A stretch of DNA of 57,142 bases from Batkoa obscura (GCA_030770535.1 JASVEC010000103.1:1-57142); one strand, 5' to 3'. Positions 33,301 to 46,469 are shown, counted from the first letter of the stretch. A program made the numbers and translations. Notes: a model not told the origin generated them from the letters alone.

Positions 33301-34330
33301 AGAAGTGTTGGATACAAAGTATAAAATGAGAAGGAGGAAAAGTGGAGAATTGGTTATTCAAAAGGAGAAAGAACCTTTTTGAGAAGAAGTTGACCATGAT
33401 ATAACAATATTTAATACAATAATGAATTCCAGCGAATTTTCATCTAGTATATTTTCATTTATTGATAATAATCCAACTAGGGAACTAAAAGTGTCATCAC
33501 ATTAATAAATAGAATATACCTAAGTCAATTATTTAAGTGCTTTGTAAACATACATTGTAGTAGAATTGATCCCAAAGGCTATTGATTGGATGAATAGTCC
33601 TTGGCGGATAAAATAAAAAGTAGTGATAGGTTATTATTGAAGATAATATTATTACAAACATTAAATAAATCTATAAAATTTTCAGATAATGAGCTTACCA
33701 TACTATTAAACTATAAGTTGGATAATTTCAATCAACTATTGAATGATAATATGAATAACCCCTCTTTAGAAAATCTCACCCCTATTATGTTGTTTGCTGC
33801 AGAGTATTTTTATAGTCATCAAAGGTCAACTGCTTCAATATATGAGGATGTATCTTTGCATTTAAGAAGTTCATTAATAATTTTTCCGCTCAAATAGCGC
33901 TTAAAAGATGGAAAAAGTGAGGAGATCAAAAAGACATTTTTATATATTGGCTGCTCTGTTAAAATGTGATATAATCAATCAAAAATAGAAAGAAAAGTTA
34001 TGGGAAATTATATACTTGTTTTACGTATTTATCGAATCCAGCGACACAAATCTATTAAACTTAGATGTGACAAATACTTTAAACATGTAATTAAAAAAAC
34101 AATATATTTTCCTACTAAAACAAGAAACCCAGAGAATGATCTTGTAATTGTAGAGAATATTGAATTATTTTTAAATGGTTGTAAATTCAACTTAACATCA
34201 GAGTATAGTTCTAGATCCTTCTATTATGGATTTTCAATATGGATAGAGTTGGAAATATGTAAATATTTAAGTGAGTTTAACGGTAAGCTGGTAAAAAACA
34301 AAGTAATCAAATTGAACATATAACTATATA
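33301..34330 (+). pseudogene. Relic of the second regulator family, split by a MITE (relic B)
   Basis: Plus-strand reading gives MRRRKSGELVIQKEKEPF, a stop, then FSSSIFSFIDNN and LSQLFKCFVNIHCSRIDPKGY. After another stop comes a 33601-33840 stretch with LLLKIILLQTLNKSIKFSDN and NNPSLENLTPIMLFAAEYFYS. The last segment has the PSLExLxxxMLxxxxxFxxxR pattern of the fungal MHR domain, cut at about 33839 by MITE copy 12. Downstream, 33945-34330 contains a 107-codon frame and, in another frame, helical fragments that may be the remainder. It shares its layout with relics at 11400-11768 and 45780-46176. Stops, a frame change and the insertion make it non-functional. Confidence 0.55.
33839..33944 (-). 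mobile_element. MITE-like element, copy 12, inside a regulator relic
   Basis: Reverse-orientation copy: the plus strand starts ATATGAGGATGTATCTTTG and ends AAGACATTTTTATAT. It supplies the stop codon that ends the open stretch of relic B, so it inserted into formerly coding DNA. Confidence 0.88.
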
Positions 34331-35632
34331 CTATATTGAAAATAGTCATAGGATTAGGTCAACAAAAGATTGACCAAATTATTGATGCTACTTGAGACGA
34401 ATATAAAATATACTAATTGATTATGTAGTCGCAGATATATGAACTTAAAAGTTATTCAATGAATTTGATATCAAACTATTCATTAAACAATTATTCATAC
34501 TACATTTTAAATATATATAAATTGTCTTAACTAGATTCAATGTTAAGTTTTGCTTCCAAATATTATAAATTACCTTCTAAAGAATATTGCTATTAGATAT
34601 ATGATAACATCACAAACATATGGAAACTTATTGATTCTGCCATTAAATAAAAAATATTAAAAATATTTGCAATAATACTATAAACGATTTGAATGATTCT
34701 ATCTCACTACTTTGTCTTTTTATCGATTTATTAGCAATTAATTTATTGGAAAAATGATAGCAATGTTATGTATAGAGGTTTAATAAAGTACGTTAGATAT
34801 ACAAAATTGTCTTATAGTTCAAATTATGGTTTTCTAGATTCAAAACTTATCTTTGAGGAAATTTAATCTATTTTAAATGTTCTTACGCTTCCCAGGTCCT
34901 ATCATTTTTCTCCATAATTACATTTGTATTATTGTTTGTGTTGATTAATAAGCTTTTATTTACTGTATTTAGTGAGTATGTGGCATTCATAGTTTTTTAT
35001 TCTAACTGGCTCTAAGTGATAAGCTATAATATTAATTTTTTATTTTGATATCCTTCTACTATAAATGCGCTCCTATCTAATTTTTTTCATAAATCAACGC
35101 CTTGGCCATTATCAATACTAACATTCAATCTATAAATAACGTATAAAGTCAAGGTCAATCATCAATAGATATTGACTACCAAAAAGTATATTTTAATAAT
35201 GCAATTAATAAGAAGTGTCAAATCTTTTCATAAATATTAACACTTACAAAATATACAAAGCATTTATATTACAAATATAAACTTCATGATTAAAAAACAA
35301 AACGAAGGATTTTATGAACAACATAATCGAATTTGATATTAAATTTTGGAATATTAACTCCGTCTATTATTAGATATTCCAACTTTTTTGTAAATGAAAT
35401 TATCCTAAATTTTTCAATTGTACAATTTATGCAAGAAACTCTGTGCTAACAAGTACTCTTTGCACTTAACCACTTAATAACTTCATTTTTCAGAAACTTT
35501 ATTAGGACAGTCTAAATTTAAATCCTGACTTTAGTTCAAATATTCGAGCTGATTTGATTATTGAAGAATTAAAATTATTTTGATTAGATTTGAGCACTTG
35601 GAAAATTTTATTACACTTTTGTATCCATAAAG
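34331..35632. other. Gene-poor spacer upstream of COQ5
   Basis: The first few hundred bases may still contain eroded parts of relic B. The rest is AT-rich without recognisable features up to the COQ5 start. Confidence 0.4.
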
Positions 35633-36765
<1,133 letters not shown>

Positions 36766-37128
36766 TTAAAAGTTTATCAAATATTAGTTTAAAGTAATTT
36801 GTATATAGCCAGCCACGTTATATTTTTTTTTGATTTTAACAGCATTTTATAAATAAATTCAAAAAGGGGTAAAATAGTCAAACGAAGAAAATCGTTCTTA
36901 TATCTACAATTTATCAGTACAGAGCTTGTTTTTAACCCACTAGTTTTTCTGAATCTATATTCTATAAAAGTATATAACATTGAACCAAAAAAGACTTTTT
37001 ATTAATATAAACTACTTTACAATAAAAAGATGATTTTTAACAAATTTTATTGCAATAAAAAGTTATAAATATTAAAATTATAATATATGAATATAGATTA
37101 AAAATAAGCTTGCTAGTAATTGAGCAAC
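36766..37128. other. Convergent intergenic spacer
   Basis: Shared 3' region of COQ5 and glutamate synthase. AT-rich; it must contain both transcript ends. No other feature seen. Confidence 0.5.
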
Positions 37129-40100
37129 CTATGCTAACACTTCTATTTTGTTTTGTATAGGATTACTAACGCTATTTGCTTCTAAGCTATTAAACTCTAA
37201 CTCAACTAATCCGCCTGAGACTGGAAGTTTAGTATTTCCTATAAGGTAGTGATCAATCTCACGTGCTGCTTGCCTACCTTCGTTTATACCCCAAACAATC
37301 AATGACTGTCCACGGCGACAATCTCCCGCTGCAAACACCCCTTTTACTGAAGTAGCATATTGATCTTTTGGAGTTGAAATATTTGATGCTTGAGTAGTAT
37401 CTAACCCTGCTTCTTTAACAACCTTACTTTCAGGTCCTAAGAAGCCCATTGCTAATAAAACTAGATCGGCTTCAAAGAATTTTTCTGATCTTTCAATCTC
37501 TTGCATCTTCCATCTTCCATTACTATCTTTCTCCCATTGTACTCTTACAGTATTAATTCCTTTAACATTACCATTTTCATCAGTAACAAATTCTTTGGAA
37601 AGTATACAGTATTCTCTTGGGTCTCTCGAGTATTGCTTTTGTACTTCTTCATGACCATAATCGACTTTGAATACCCTTGGGAACTGTGGCCATGGATTAT
37701 CGTTACCACGTTGTGCTGGTGGCTCTGGCAAAAGCTCAAAGTTCACGATAGACTTAGCTCCATGACGCACTGATGTACCAATACAATCGCAACCTGTATC
37801 TCCGCCACCAATAACGATTACATTCTTGTCTTTAGCTGAAATATAACTATCACTATCTTTAAACTGAGAGTTTAACAATGCAGAGGTATTTTTTTGTAAA
37901 AAGTCCATTGCAAAGTAGATACCATTAGATTGTCTATTTGGAATGTTTAAATCTCTTGGCCAAGTTGCTCCGGTTGCCATCAACACTGCGTCATTATTTC
38001 CTTGGAGTTCACCAAAAGAGACATGAGTACCAACCTCGGTATTAAGCACAAATTGAATTCCTTCTTCTTCGAGTAGATCCAACCTTCTCTGGACTATTTT
38101 TTTGTCCAACTTCATGTTGGGAATTCCGTACATCAAAAGTCCTCCTGCACGGTCATTACGGTCATACACTGTGACTAAGTGACCTGCTTTATTAAGTTGA
38201 TCTGCTGCTGCAAGTCCTGCTGGACCCGATCCAATAATTGCAACCTTTTTACCAGTACGAAATTTAGGTGCTTTAGCAACGATCCAATTCTCTTCAAATC
38301 CTTTGTCAATAATAGCACATTCAATACTCTTAATACTTACTGGGGATGAATTTATGCCTAATACGCATGCCCCTTCACAAGGAGCAGGACAAACTCTACC
38401 AGTAAATTCAGGGAAATTATTGGTCATCATAAGACGATCAAGAGCTTCTCTCCATTTGCCTTTGAATACTAGATCATTCCATTTAGGTATAATATTTCCA
38501 ATAGGGCAACCAGTATCGGACTGACAGAATGGTACACCACAGTCCATACATCTTGCAGATTGTACTTTAAGTTCACTTGGCTTAAGACGATGATTGACTT
38601 CATTCCAGTCTTTTAGGCGAGAATTGGGCTCACGGTAATGATCACCCCTTCTCTTATACTTAATAAATCCACGAACCTTATCAGCCAGTTTAAGCTTCTT
38701 TTCAATTAATTCCTCATCGGGTGTAACGTCTTCAATATCTCCAATAGCTTTATGTTGATGTAAATTTTTACTTCTGTTTTCTTCGAGTTTGGCATCCCCA
38801 TTAATGTGCCCATTAGTATGACCATTTACATGTCCATTAGTCTTTACTTGCTTAGCTTCCTCTTCTTTTTTCTTTAACGCTAACTTGTAATCAATCGGCA
38901 TAACTTTTATAAATTGGCTTAAATTAGCATCAAATGAATGATAAACTTCTTTTGCGATTTCAGAGCCTGTCTTGATATAATGCTGATAAATTAACTCTTT
39001 AAGCTCGCTGATATCTTGTTTATCCTCCACGCTTTCTAAATGGACCATTTCCTTATTGCAGTTTTCACTAAGTACTTTGTCTCTATTTAACACATATGCT
39101 ATTCCTCCACTCATACCTGCAGCAAAATTTCTTCCTACGTTTCCAAGGATGACTACCCTTCCTCCAGTCATGTATTCACAACCATGATCACCTACTCCTT
39201 CAATAACAGCAGTTGCTCCAGAATTTCTAACAGCAAAACGCTCAGCTGCAACACCACTAATAAATGCAGATCCAGAAGTGGCACCATATAAACACACATT
39301 TCCTACAATAATGTTTTCATTTGCCTTGAACTTTGAAGCCTTTGGTGGATAAATAGCAATAATACCACCTGAAAGACCTTTACCAACATAATCATTAGCA
39401 TCACCTTGAAGTTCCAATGTGACACCTGGTGCTAAAAAGGCTCCAAAACTTTGACCAGCGGACCCTTTTAAGAAGACGTGAACTGTACCATTTGGGAGGC
39501 CTTCCTCTCCATGTAGTTTAGATATTTGATAAGATAAAGTGGAACCGAGAGTACGATCAGTGTTAACTATCTCAGTATCAATAGTTATGGGTTCTTTATT
39601 GGTTATAGCCAATTCGGCTTCTGCAATTAACTTGTTATCTAATCGAGTATGAAGTTTGTGATCTTGTTTTCTAACACAGTATGTAGCTGCCCCAGGACGA
39701 AGCTTATAAGCAGGTACCAAAATTGAACTCAAATCTAAGCTTGCTGCTTTACGGTTTTCAAACGGTAGGTTTAGCTTTAATTTTTCGCATCTACCTACCA
39801 TCTCGTTTATAGTTCTAAGCCCTAATTTAGCCATGATTTCTCTAAGCTCTTCAGCAACATAGTAAAAGAAGTTAATAACATGCTCCGGTAATCCAGTAAA
39901 TTTAGCTCTAAGTTCAGGATCTTGAGTTGCTATTCCTACTGGGCAAGTATTAAGATGACATTTTCTCATCATAGTACATCCCATTGCGATCAAAGGCGTG
40001 GTTGCAAAACCCCATTCTTCAGCACCAAGTAAACATGCTAACGCTACATCTCTTCCTGTTTTAATTTGTCCATCAGTTTGAAGCACAACTCTACCACGAA

Positions 40101-43100
40101 GATCATTGAGTACCAAAGTTTGATGGGTTTCAGCAAGCCCCAACTCCCATGGTAATCCAGCATATTTAATACCTGTCCATCTAGATGCACCTGTACCACC
40201 ATCATGTCCAGAAATTAAGATATGGTCAGCTTTTGCTTTAGCAACTCCAGAGGCAACAATCCCTACTCCAACTTCCGAAACAAGCTTAACTGAAACCCTT
40301 GCCCTTGGATTGGAAGTCTTTAAATCATAAATGAGTTGCTTGAGATCTTCGATAGAATAAATGTCGTGATGAGGTGGGGGGCTAATAAGACCAACACCAG
40401 CAGTAGATTTACGCGTTTTAGCAATATTCTCAGATACCTTGTGTCCTGGAAGTTCACCTCCTTCACCTGGTTTTGCTCCCTGCGCCATCTTGATTTGAAG
40501 CTCATCTGCATTTGTTAAGTAAAAGCTAGTAACTCCGAACCTTCCAGATGCAACTTGTTTAATAGCAGAACGTAAGTTTTTACCATCAACTAATCCAGAG
40601 GCTCTTTGTGGGTCTTCACCTCCTTCTCCAGTATTACTTTTGCCTCCAAGCTCATTCATGGCAGCAGCAAGAGTGGAATGTGCTTCCATAGAAATAGAAC
40701 CATAACTCATAGCACCAGTACAAAATCTTTTTACAATTTTGTCCCAAGGCTCAACTTCATCAATTGGAATTCCTTTACTTTTTTCAAAATCGAAATCAAG
40801 TAACCCTCTTAGTGTACAGTTACGGATTGAATCATGGCATGCTTTTGCATACTCATCATAAGCATTTTTATTTTTATTGCGTACAGCGTCTTGAAGTTTA
40901 GCAACAGTCACAGGCTCGTTGATATGTTTTTGGCCACCTTTACGCCAATGATATTCTCCTACTTCTGGAAGACCTTTGATATTCTCTGTATATCTAGTAG
41001 GATAGGCAGCTTCGTGAAGTCGAATAGCATCTTGCGCAAGCATTTCAAAAGTAGAACCCTTAATTCTAGAAGCGGTACCATTAAAACATTTTTCAATAAC
41101 TTCCTCACTAATACCAAGAGCCTCAAAAATTTGAGCTCCTTTATAGGATTGTAAAGTAGATATACCCATCTTTGACATGACTTTCAATATACCATTACTG
41201 GAAGCTTTTTTGTAATTTTTTATTAACACTTGGCCATCGATTTCTTCTTCCAGTAAACCATCTCTTTTTAATTTAAGGATCGCTTCAAGAGCAAGGTAAG
41301 GGCATATAGCATCTGCACCATATCCTAAAAGTACACAAAAATGATGTACTTCTCTTGCTTCACCAGTTTCAACTACCAAAGCAACTTTAGATCTTAATTT
41401 ATTACTAATAAGATGTTGATGAACAGCACCTGAAGCTATAAGAGAACTAATAGGAATATTGTCTACATCAGCTTCGTTATCTGATAAGACAATTACTTTA
41501 ACGCCTTCATTTATTGCTTCGACTGCGCTTTCGCATAACTCGTTAAGTTTCTCTAGATAGCCTGAAGGCCCTAATTCCTTTTTGAAAGTTATTGAAAGAG
41601 TTTTTACCGACCAATCAGCTACGTACTTTGAAATATTCTTAATTGAAGCAAGCTCATCAATATCAATTATTGGAGATGGAAGCGTCATTCTATGACACTG
41701 CGATTCCTCAATTTCTAAGATATTTCCCTCTGGTCCAATATAACATTCCAAAGACATGACAATTTCTTCACGAATTGGATCAATGGGTGGGTTAGTTACC
41801 TGGGCAAAGAGCTGGCGGAAATATTCATAAATTGGCCTTACTTGAGTAGAAAGGCAAGCTAAGGCGTTATCGTTACCCATAGAACCCAATGCTTCCTTTC
41901 CTTCTTTTATCATTGGTAAAATAAGGAAATTTATTTGCTCCAATGTAAAGCCAAATACAGTCATTCTTGGATCTCTTGCAACAGAAACAGGATCTAACAC
42001 GTAAGCTCTAGTAGGACTATTTTCTAAAGTCACTGCTTTGAGCTCTTCTAAACTAAGCATTTGGTTGTCAATCCATTTACCAAAGTCTTCGCGTTCTGCT
42101 ACCTTGCTTTTAAGCTCGGTATCATCAACAATACGCCCTTCAACAGTATCCACTAAGAGCATTCTACCAGGCTGCAAACGTCCTTTTTTTATAACAGTGG
42201 CTGGGTCAATAGTTATAGTACCTACTTCAGAAGCGCAAACTATTCTATCACCTTCAAGGACATAATAGCGACATGGTCTGAGACCATTTCTATCTAAGCT
42301 TGCACCAATATAACGACCATCAGAAAAGGTAAACAGGGCAGGTCCATCCCATGGTTCCATCAAACAAGCAGCCCATTTATAGAACGCTTTCTTTTTTGGG
42401 TCCATGTTTGGATTATTTTGCCATGCTTCTGGCGCCATTATCATTACTACTTCTGGAAGAGAAAATTTACCGTTCATTAATAAAAGCTCTAAAACATTAT
42501 CAAAAGCTGCGGAATCAGAACCATCTGGTTCAATAATTGGGTATAGTTTTTCAAGGTCTTTACCAAAAAAAGTGCTTTTCATAATACCTTCTCTGGCTCG
42601 CATCCAGTTTTTATTTCCTCGTAATGTGTTAATTTCTCCATTATGAGCACAGAACCTTAACGGTTGAGCACGATTCCAGCTTGGAAAAGTATTTGTGGAG
42701 AATCTAGAATGGACTAAAGCAAAATGAGCAGTATAACGGTGATTTCCCAAATCTAAAAAGTATTTATAAACTTGAATAGGGGATAACTGACCCTTATAAG
42801 TTATGTTTTCTGTAGCTAACGAACAAATATAAAACCATTCTTTTAATGTAATATTATGAGAGGATACTTTTCGAAGCAAATAAAGCTTCTTTGTAAAAGT
42901 TTTAGAATCAAAAGTTTTATCATTTAAAGTAATAAATGGTTGAAGAATTTTAGGTTCTCTTGAAAGAGATACGGGTCCTAAAATTGAACTATCTACTGGT
43001 ACCTCACGCCAACATAGTACGTTAAGGTCAAAAGAGGTAGCAATCTTTTCAAAGCGTGCCTTTTGATCATCGATAGTATTTGGGTTAAAAAATAAATTAC

Positions 43101-43413
43101 CAGTTGCATACTGACCAGGTGGTGGAAGCTTAACCCCTAATATATCAGCTTCTTTATTGAAGAACTCATATGGCATTGAAGTCATTACACCAGCACCATC
43201 ACCATCACGAAAATCAGCACCAGTAGCACCTCTATGGGTCATATTGCATAAAATAACGCTAGCGTCGCTTACTATTTTATGGCTTGGTATTCCTTTAATA
43301 TGTGCAGCAAATCCCACGCCGCAAGCATCTTTTTCTAAAGAGGGGTCATACAAACCTTGTTTTGGTGGTAAGCTCTCGGCCCAGCTTTGGTTTTTATTAA
43401 TAGTAGAAGGCAT
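37129..43413 (-). CDS. GLT1: Glutamate synthase [NADH], fused large and small subunits (GOGAT)
   Basis: Single uninterrupted frame of 2094 residues, the usual size for fungal NADH-GOGAT. The enzyme makes two glutamates from glutamine and 2-oxoglutarate. A 30-residue propeptide precedes Cys31 (CGVGFAAHIKG), the glutaminase nucleophile of the amidotransferase domain. GDGAGVMTS and RFSTNTFPSWNRAQP follow. The central and FMN-binding domains include EHHD-type GGEDPQR and PPPHHDIYSIEDL. The 3Fe-4S ligands lie at about 1143-1160 (CTMMRKCHLNTCP). A glycine-rich GXGXG domain comes next. After a hydrophilic linker (about residues 1490-1560, with an imperfect NGH repeat) comes the small-subunit-like part: CMDCGVPFC at about 1622, CPAPCEGAC, the FAD site GSGPAGLAAADQL at about 1720 and the NADH site VIGGGDTGCDC at about 1862. 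The absence of introns is notable here. Confidence 0.98.
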   Translation of the reverse strand: MPSTINKNQSWAESLPPKQGLYDPSLEKDACGVGFAAHIKGIPSHKIVSDASVILCNMTHRGATGADFRDGDGAGVMTSMPYEFFNKEADILGVKLPPPGQYATGNLFFNPNTIDDQKARFEKIATSFDLNVLCWREVPVDSSILGPVSLSREPKILQPFITLNDKTFDSKTFTKKLYLLRKVSSHNITLKEWFYICSLATENITYKGQLSPIQVYKYFLDLGNHRYTAHFALVHSRFSTNTFPSWNRAQPLRFCAHNGEINTLRGNKNWMRAREGIMKSTFFGKDLEKLYPIIEPDGSDSAAFDNVLELLLMNGKFSLPEVVMIMAPEAWQNNPNMDPKKKAFYKWAACLMEPWDGPALFTFSDGRYIGASLDRNGLRPCRYYVLEGDRIVCASEVGTITIDPATVIKKGRLQPGRMLLVDTVEGRIVDDTELKSKVAEREDFGKWIDNQMLSLEELKAVTLENSPTRAYVLDPVSVARDPRMTVFGFTLEQINFLILPMIKEGKEALGSMGNDNALACLSTQVRPIYEYFRQLFAQVTNPPIDPIREEIVMSLECYIGPEGNILEIEESQCHRMTLPSPIIDIDELASIKNISKYVADWSVKTLSITFKKELGPSGYLEKLNELCESAVEAINEGVKVIVLSDNEADVDNIPISSLIASGAVHQHLISNKLRSKVALVVETGEAREVHHFCVLLGYGADAICPYLALEAILKLKRDGLLEEEIDGQVLIKNYKKASSNGILKVMSKMGISTLQSYKGAQIFEALGISEEVIEKCFNGTASRIKGSTFEMLAQDAIRLHEAAYPTRYTENIKGLPEVGEYHWRKGGQKHINEPVTVAKLQDAVRNKNKNAYDEYAKACHDSIRNCTLRGLLDFDFEKSKGIPIDEVEPWDKIVKRFCTGAMSYGSISMEAHSTLAAAMNELGGKSNTGEGGEDPQRASGLVDGKNLRSAIKQVASGRFGVTSFYLTNADELQIKMAQGAKPGEGGELPGHKVSENIAKTRKSTAGVGLISPPPHHDIYSIEDLKQLIYDLKTSNPRARVSVKLVSEVGVGIVASGVAKAKADHILISGHDGGTGASRWTGIKYAGLPWELGLAETHQTLVLNDLRGRVVLQTDGQIKTGRDVALACLLGAEEWGFATTPLIAMGCTMMRKCHLNTCPVGIATQDPELRAKFTGLPEHVINFFYYVAEELREIMAKLGLRTINEMVGRCEKLKLNLPFENRKAASLDLSSILVPAYKLRPGAATYCVRKQDHKLHTRLDNKLIAEAELAITNKEPITIDTEIVNTDRTLGSTLSYQISKLHGEEGLPNGTVHVFLKGSAGQSFGAFLAPGVTLELQGDANDYVGKGLSGGIIAIYPPKASKFKANENIIVGNVCLYGATSGSAFISGVAAERFAVRNSGATAVIEGVGDHGCEYMTGGRVVILGNVGRNFAAGMSGGIAYVLNRDKVLSENCNKEMVHLESVEDKQDISELKELIYQHYIKTGSEIAKEVYHSFDANLSQFIKVMPIDYKLALKKKEEEAKQVKTNGHVNGHTNGHINGDAKLEENRSKNLHQHKAIGDIEDVTPDEELIEKKLKLADKVRGFIKYKRRGDHYREPNSRLKDWNEVNHRLKPSELKVQSARCMDCGVPFCQSDTGCPIGNIIPKWNDLVFKGKWREALDRLMMTNNFPEFTGRVCPAPCEGACVLGINSSPVSIKSIECAIIDKGFEENWIVAKAPKFRTGKKVAIIGSGPAGLAAADQLNKAGHLVTVYDRNDRAGGLLMYGIPNMKLDKKIVQRRLDLLEEEGIQFVLNTEVGTHVSFGELQGNNDAVLMATGATWPRDLNIPNRQSNGIYFAMDFLQKNTSALLNSQFKDSDSYISAKDKNVIVIGGGDTGCDCIGTSVRHGAKSIVNFELLPEPPAQRGNDNPWPQFPRVFKVDYGHEEVQKQYSRDPREYCILSKEFVTDENGNVKGINTVRVQWEKDSNGRWKMQEIERSEKFFEADLVLLAMGFLGPESKVVKEAGLDTTQASNISTPKDQYATSVKGVFAAGDCRRGQSLIVWGINEGRQAAREIDHYLIGNTKLPVSGGLVELEFNSLEANSVSNPIQNKIEVLA

Positions 43414-45779
43414 TTTATATAACTAATAATAACACAGTTTAGTAACTTTTTATTTTTATTTTTGAAAGTAGGATAATGGTTAAAGATAAATAGAATGAAA
43501 TAAAAGTTTGGATTATGACTTTTTTTAGCTTTTATAGTATTGAGGTCAAGCATAAACTTATGCATTTTGTTTCATCATAAATTCTTTGATTGGATTTAGC
43601 AACATGTTTAAAATAAGTATATTAAATTGTTGATATTTGTTAAATTAGATATAAACTATCAAATAACGTATGTTTTGTTACCTTTTATGATATAAATTAA
43701 ATAAATCGAATTATATGTTAGTTAGAATCTCTCTACTTTAAGCCATATTTATATCCCCATACTTGATGATTTTAATCTTTATCAATTTCTTAAATCTTCA
43801 ATTAAAATATATGTGACTATTTTGATTAGATAACAAGATGAAAATAATCTAATCAAGTAGAAATTATATTTGACATTTGATAAATAAACTTAGGATAGCA
43901 GTCACGCTATTGTTTAAGGTGGTTAAGCATGAACATTATTGGCCCAAGTTGTTATAAATTAAATCACATTTTAAAGTTAAAGTAAAAAAATTATTTTATT
44001 CTAATTGCATAAATGTAAAAGACCCGAATTCATTTTAAGCAAAGTGGAGGAAAAAACTTTTCAAATGACAAAGCTTATCAATAAATTATTTTTTGATTTC
44101 ATTTGACATCATCAGGATATCTAGGAACTCTTACTAAAAAAGGCAAAATGGTATTTTAAATTTAAAATCATGTTGTGAACAATCTGTTACCTCTCTTTAT
44201 CATTCATTTTATTTAATAATATTCTTATTCATTTTATTATCATAATGTTAAGAGTCACTATTATTCATAATGGAAAAGTTAACAGAAAAGTTAGTAAAAT
44301 ATTTTTTTGGATGTGACTTCCGTCGCTCATAGTTTTAAAAGTCAAACCTTTAATTCCTTAAAAAAACTAAGCCTCCTTATTTTTTATCAATTTTGATAAA
44401 GAATTGAAAGCGACAATAAGTATAAAGAAAATTTAAGTTTATAATGAGACTTATAAGAACTTACTTTGCTCTTCTAAACTTTCATGTCTGTTTGTATATT
44501 AATTAGTAATACCTAGTAAAATAAACCATTATATAGTCCGTTCTTAGCATGTTCTGGTTTGGTTTTAAATGCTAGTCTTATTTTTATCAAACTGATAAGA
44601 GATTATTCTATTTTTGAAGAAAGATAAGAAAATGTATCTGAAAATGTATCTAAAAATGTCATGGTCTATATAAAATTTATTTAATACAAAATCAAATGAT
44701 GAATATTTTGTAAATACTACTATACGATAAGCTTTAGAATTTCATGTGGGTTTAACAATTGTTATAAATTATTTAAAGTAAGCTTACTTCAATATTTTTA
44801 CAATAATTTATAACAAGGCATTTAAACAAATTTCAACTAGAAATGTCACTATTAAAAGCTTTACTATCTTCAAAACGGATTTTAATAACGAAGTGAATTT
44901 TAAGTATACTTTGTAAAGTAATAGCTGGTAATAGGCATTTTCTTGAATATTTTTGTCAAATTCCTGGGTTGACTAACTTACATATATTTATAACGTTGTC
45001 GTACTCATTGTAGTAATAACCTTTAGAGGTTAGCTCATGGATTTGGGATGATAAGTGTATTATGGAATCTAATAGTACGATTTAATTCTATTTAGGACAA
45101 AATGATCGTGATTTTTGTACGAAAATCAGAGGACAATGTTACTCTATAATTTTCAAGTTCATAGGCTTGAGATTAAATAGATAATTTGTACTTCTTGAAT
45201 TCTTTTAGGGCACCTTGGATCAATTCATTAATTTTTTTACTAGACTATTTTTGTAAGTATCTTATCCATAAATAAAAGACAAAATTTTAAACAAAGAAAC
45301 ACGTCCCCATATATATTTCACTTTAACCAAGTTGTTACTCTACCATAAGAAGATCGGAAGCCATATTTTAATGTTGGTTTTAATTCACTGCCATCAATAA
45401 ATGGATAAATATCCTACACAGTTATAACAGCATTTTTCGATTCTCTTACTTTTTTAGAAATATATATTAATATTTGATTTATGTTTAAATTGTACACATT
45501 GAATTAATTTCACTCAAATTTTTATCACTAAACTTTGTATAACCACAAAAAAAATCAACAATTTCCTACAAATTTTCTTTCTATATTGTATAGCTTTTAT
45601 TTGAAGCATTTACTTGATTTCTGTTTACTCTTCTCATTCTAGTCAGACAATCTATATACATAAAGGTACCTACATTTGATAACTGAAAAAACATTATGAA
45701 ATAAATAATATAATACCAATAATATTCAACAATCAAGAGTGTCTTAATTCATCATTTCATAATTGATTAGAATTATTAG
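43414..45779. other. Long gene-poor stretch upstream of GLT1
   Basis: Contains the GLT1 promoter side and one degraded MITE (about 45206-45312). No coding region, RNA gene or other repeat recognised over about 2.3 kb. Confidence 0.45.
45206..45312 (+). mobile_element. MITE-like element, copy 13 (strongly degraded)
   Basis: Only the right third is clear: AAAATTTTAAACAAAGAAAC followed by ACGTCCCCATAT. The left part (GGGCACCTTGGATCAATTCATT) is a weak match, so the left border is approximate. Confidence 0.45.
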
Positions 45780-46176
45780 ATTTATAACCAAAAGGTATAC
45801 TGAGCTCATTATCTAGACATCTAAAGATTTTATTAAATATTTGGAGTACCATCAACTTTAATGAAGATCTATTACTACTTTTTAGTATAGTTTTCAAGCA
45901 TCTTTTGGCTAGCTAAAAGTCTTCAGGGTCAATATTATTACAATATACTTTTATGAAGTAATTAAAGAGTTAACTTGGCTCTACTCTATTTATTGTTACT
46001 GATGGCATAATTAATTTGTTTGAGGAACTACTAGTAACAAACAAAAAGGAGTTAGATTGAGCTCTATTACATTTTAACAGTTTATTGAATCTTAATACTT
46101 CATACTCAATTTGTTCTAGAAAATTATCTTTCCCTTTTTGAATAATTAGCTTTTCTCCTTTTCTTCTTTCCATCAA
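45780..46176 (-). pseudogene. Relic of the second regulator family (relic C)
   Basis: An open stretch from 46176 reads MMERRKGEKLIIQKGKDNFL, EQIEYEVLRFNKLLKCNR and NSFLFVTSSSSNKL. After a stop come LFNYFIKVYCNNIDPEDF, a stop, and LAKRCLKTILKSS then SLKLMVLQIFNKIFRCLDNE. These match relics A and B segment by segment (ERRKxxxLxIQK; FN-L; LFxxFxxxxxxxIDPxxx; LxKxxLKxxxLQxxNK). MITE copy 14 begins directly at the N-terminal edge. More eroded coding-like sequence may continue beyond it to about 46450. Confidence 0.5.
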
Positions 46177-46281
46177 ATGGGAATGTCTTTTTTGGCTCCA
46201 TGACTTTTTCCATTTTTCAAGTGCTACTTAAGCCGAAAATTTGTTGTTAAAATCCTTAAACATAAAAATAAATCCCTATAT
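46173..46281 (+). mobile_element. MITE-like element, copy 14
   Basis: Left end AAATGGGAATGTCTTTTTTGG, interior GACTTTTTCCATTTTTCAAG, right end AAATCCCTATAT. It abuts regulator relic C. Confidence 0.85.
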
Positions 46282-46469
46282 GTTTAATATATAATACCCT
46301 CTTTGCTTTTTGGAATACAAATATCATACATTTCAATCAATTCCCTATCAAGCGCTACCTGGTTTCATGAGGAAGATTATTAATGTCGTGAAATAATTTG
46401 CTAACCACAAACTCTGAAGAATCTATCTGTTTTCCTCCATTCGTTCGATAAAACAATCTCAGTTATTAT

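Noticed and set aside
37501-43565. Many frames on both strands within and beside the glutamate synthase gene
   Set aside because: Shadows of a long, well-supported coding region in other frames.
43745-43760. TATATCCCCATAC resembling a MITE right end
   Set aside because: No matching interior or left end in the 100 bases before it; chance match is likely.
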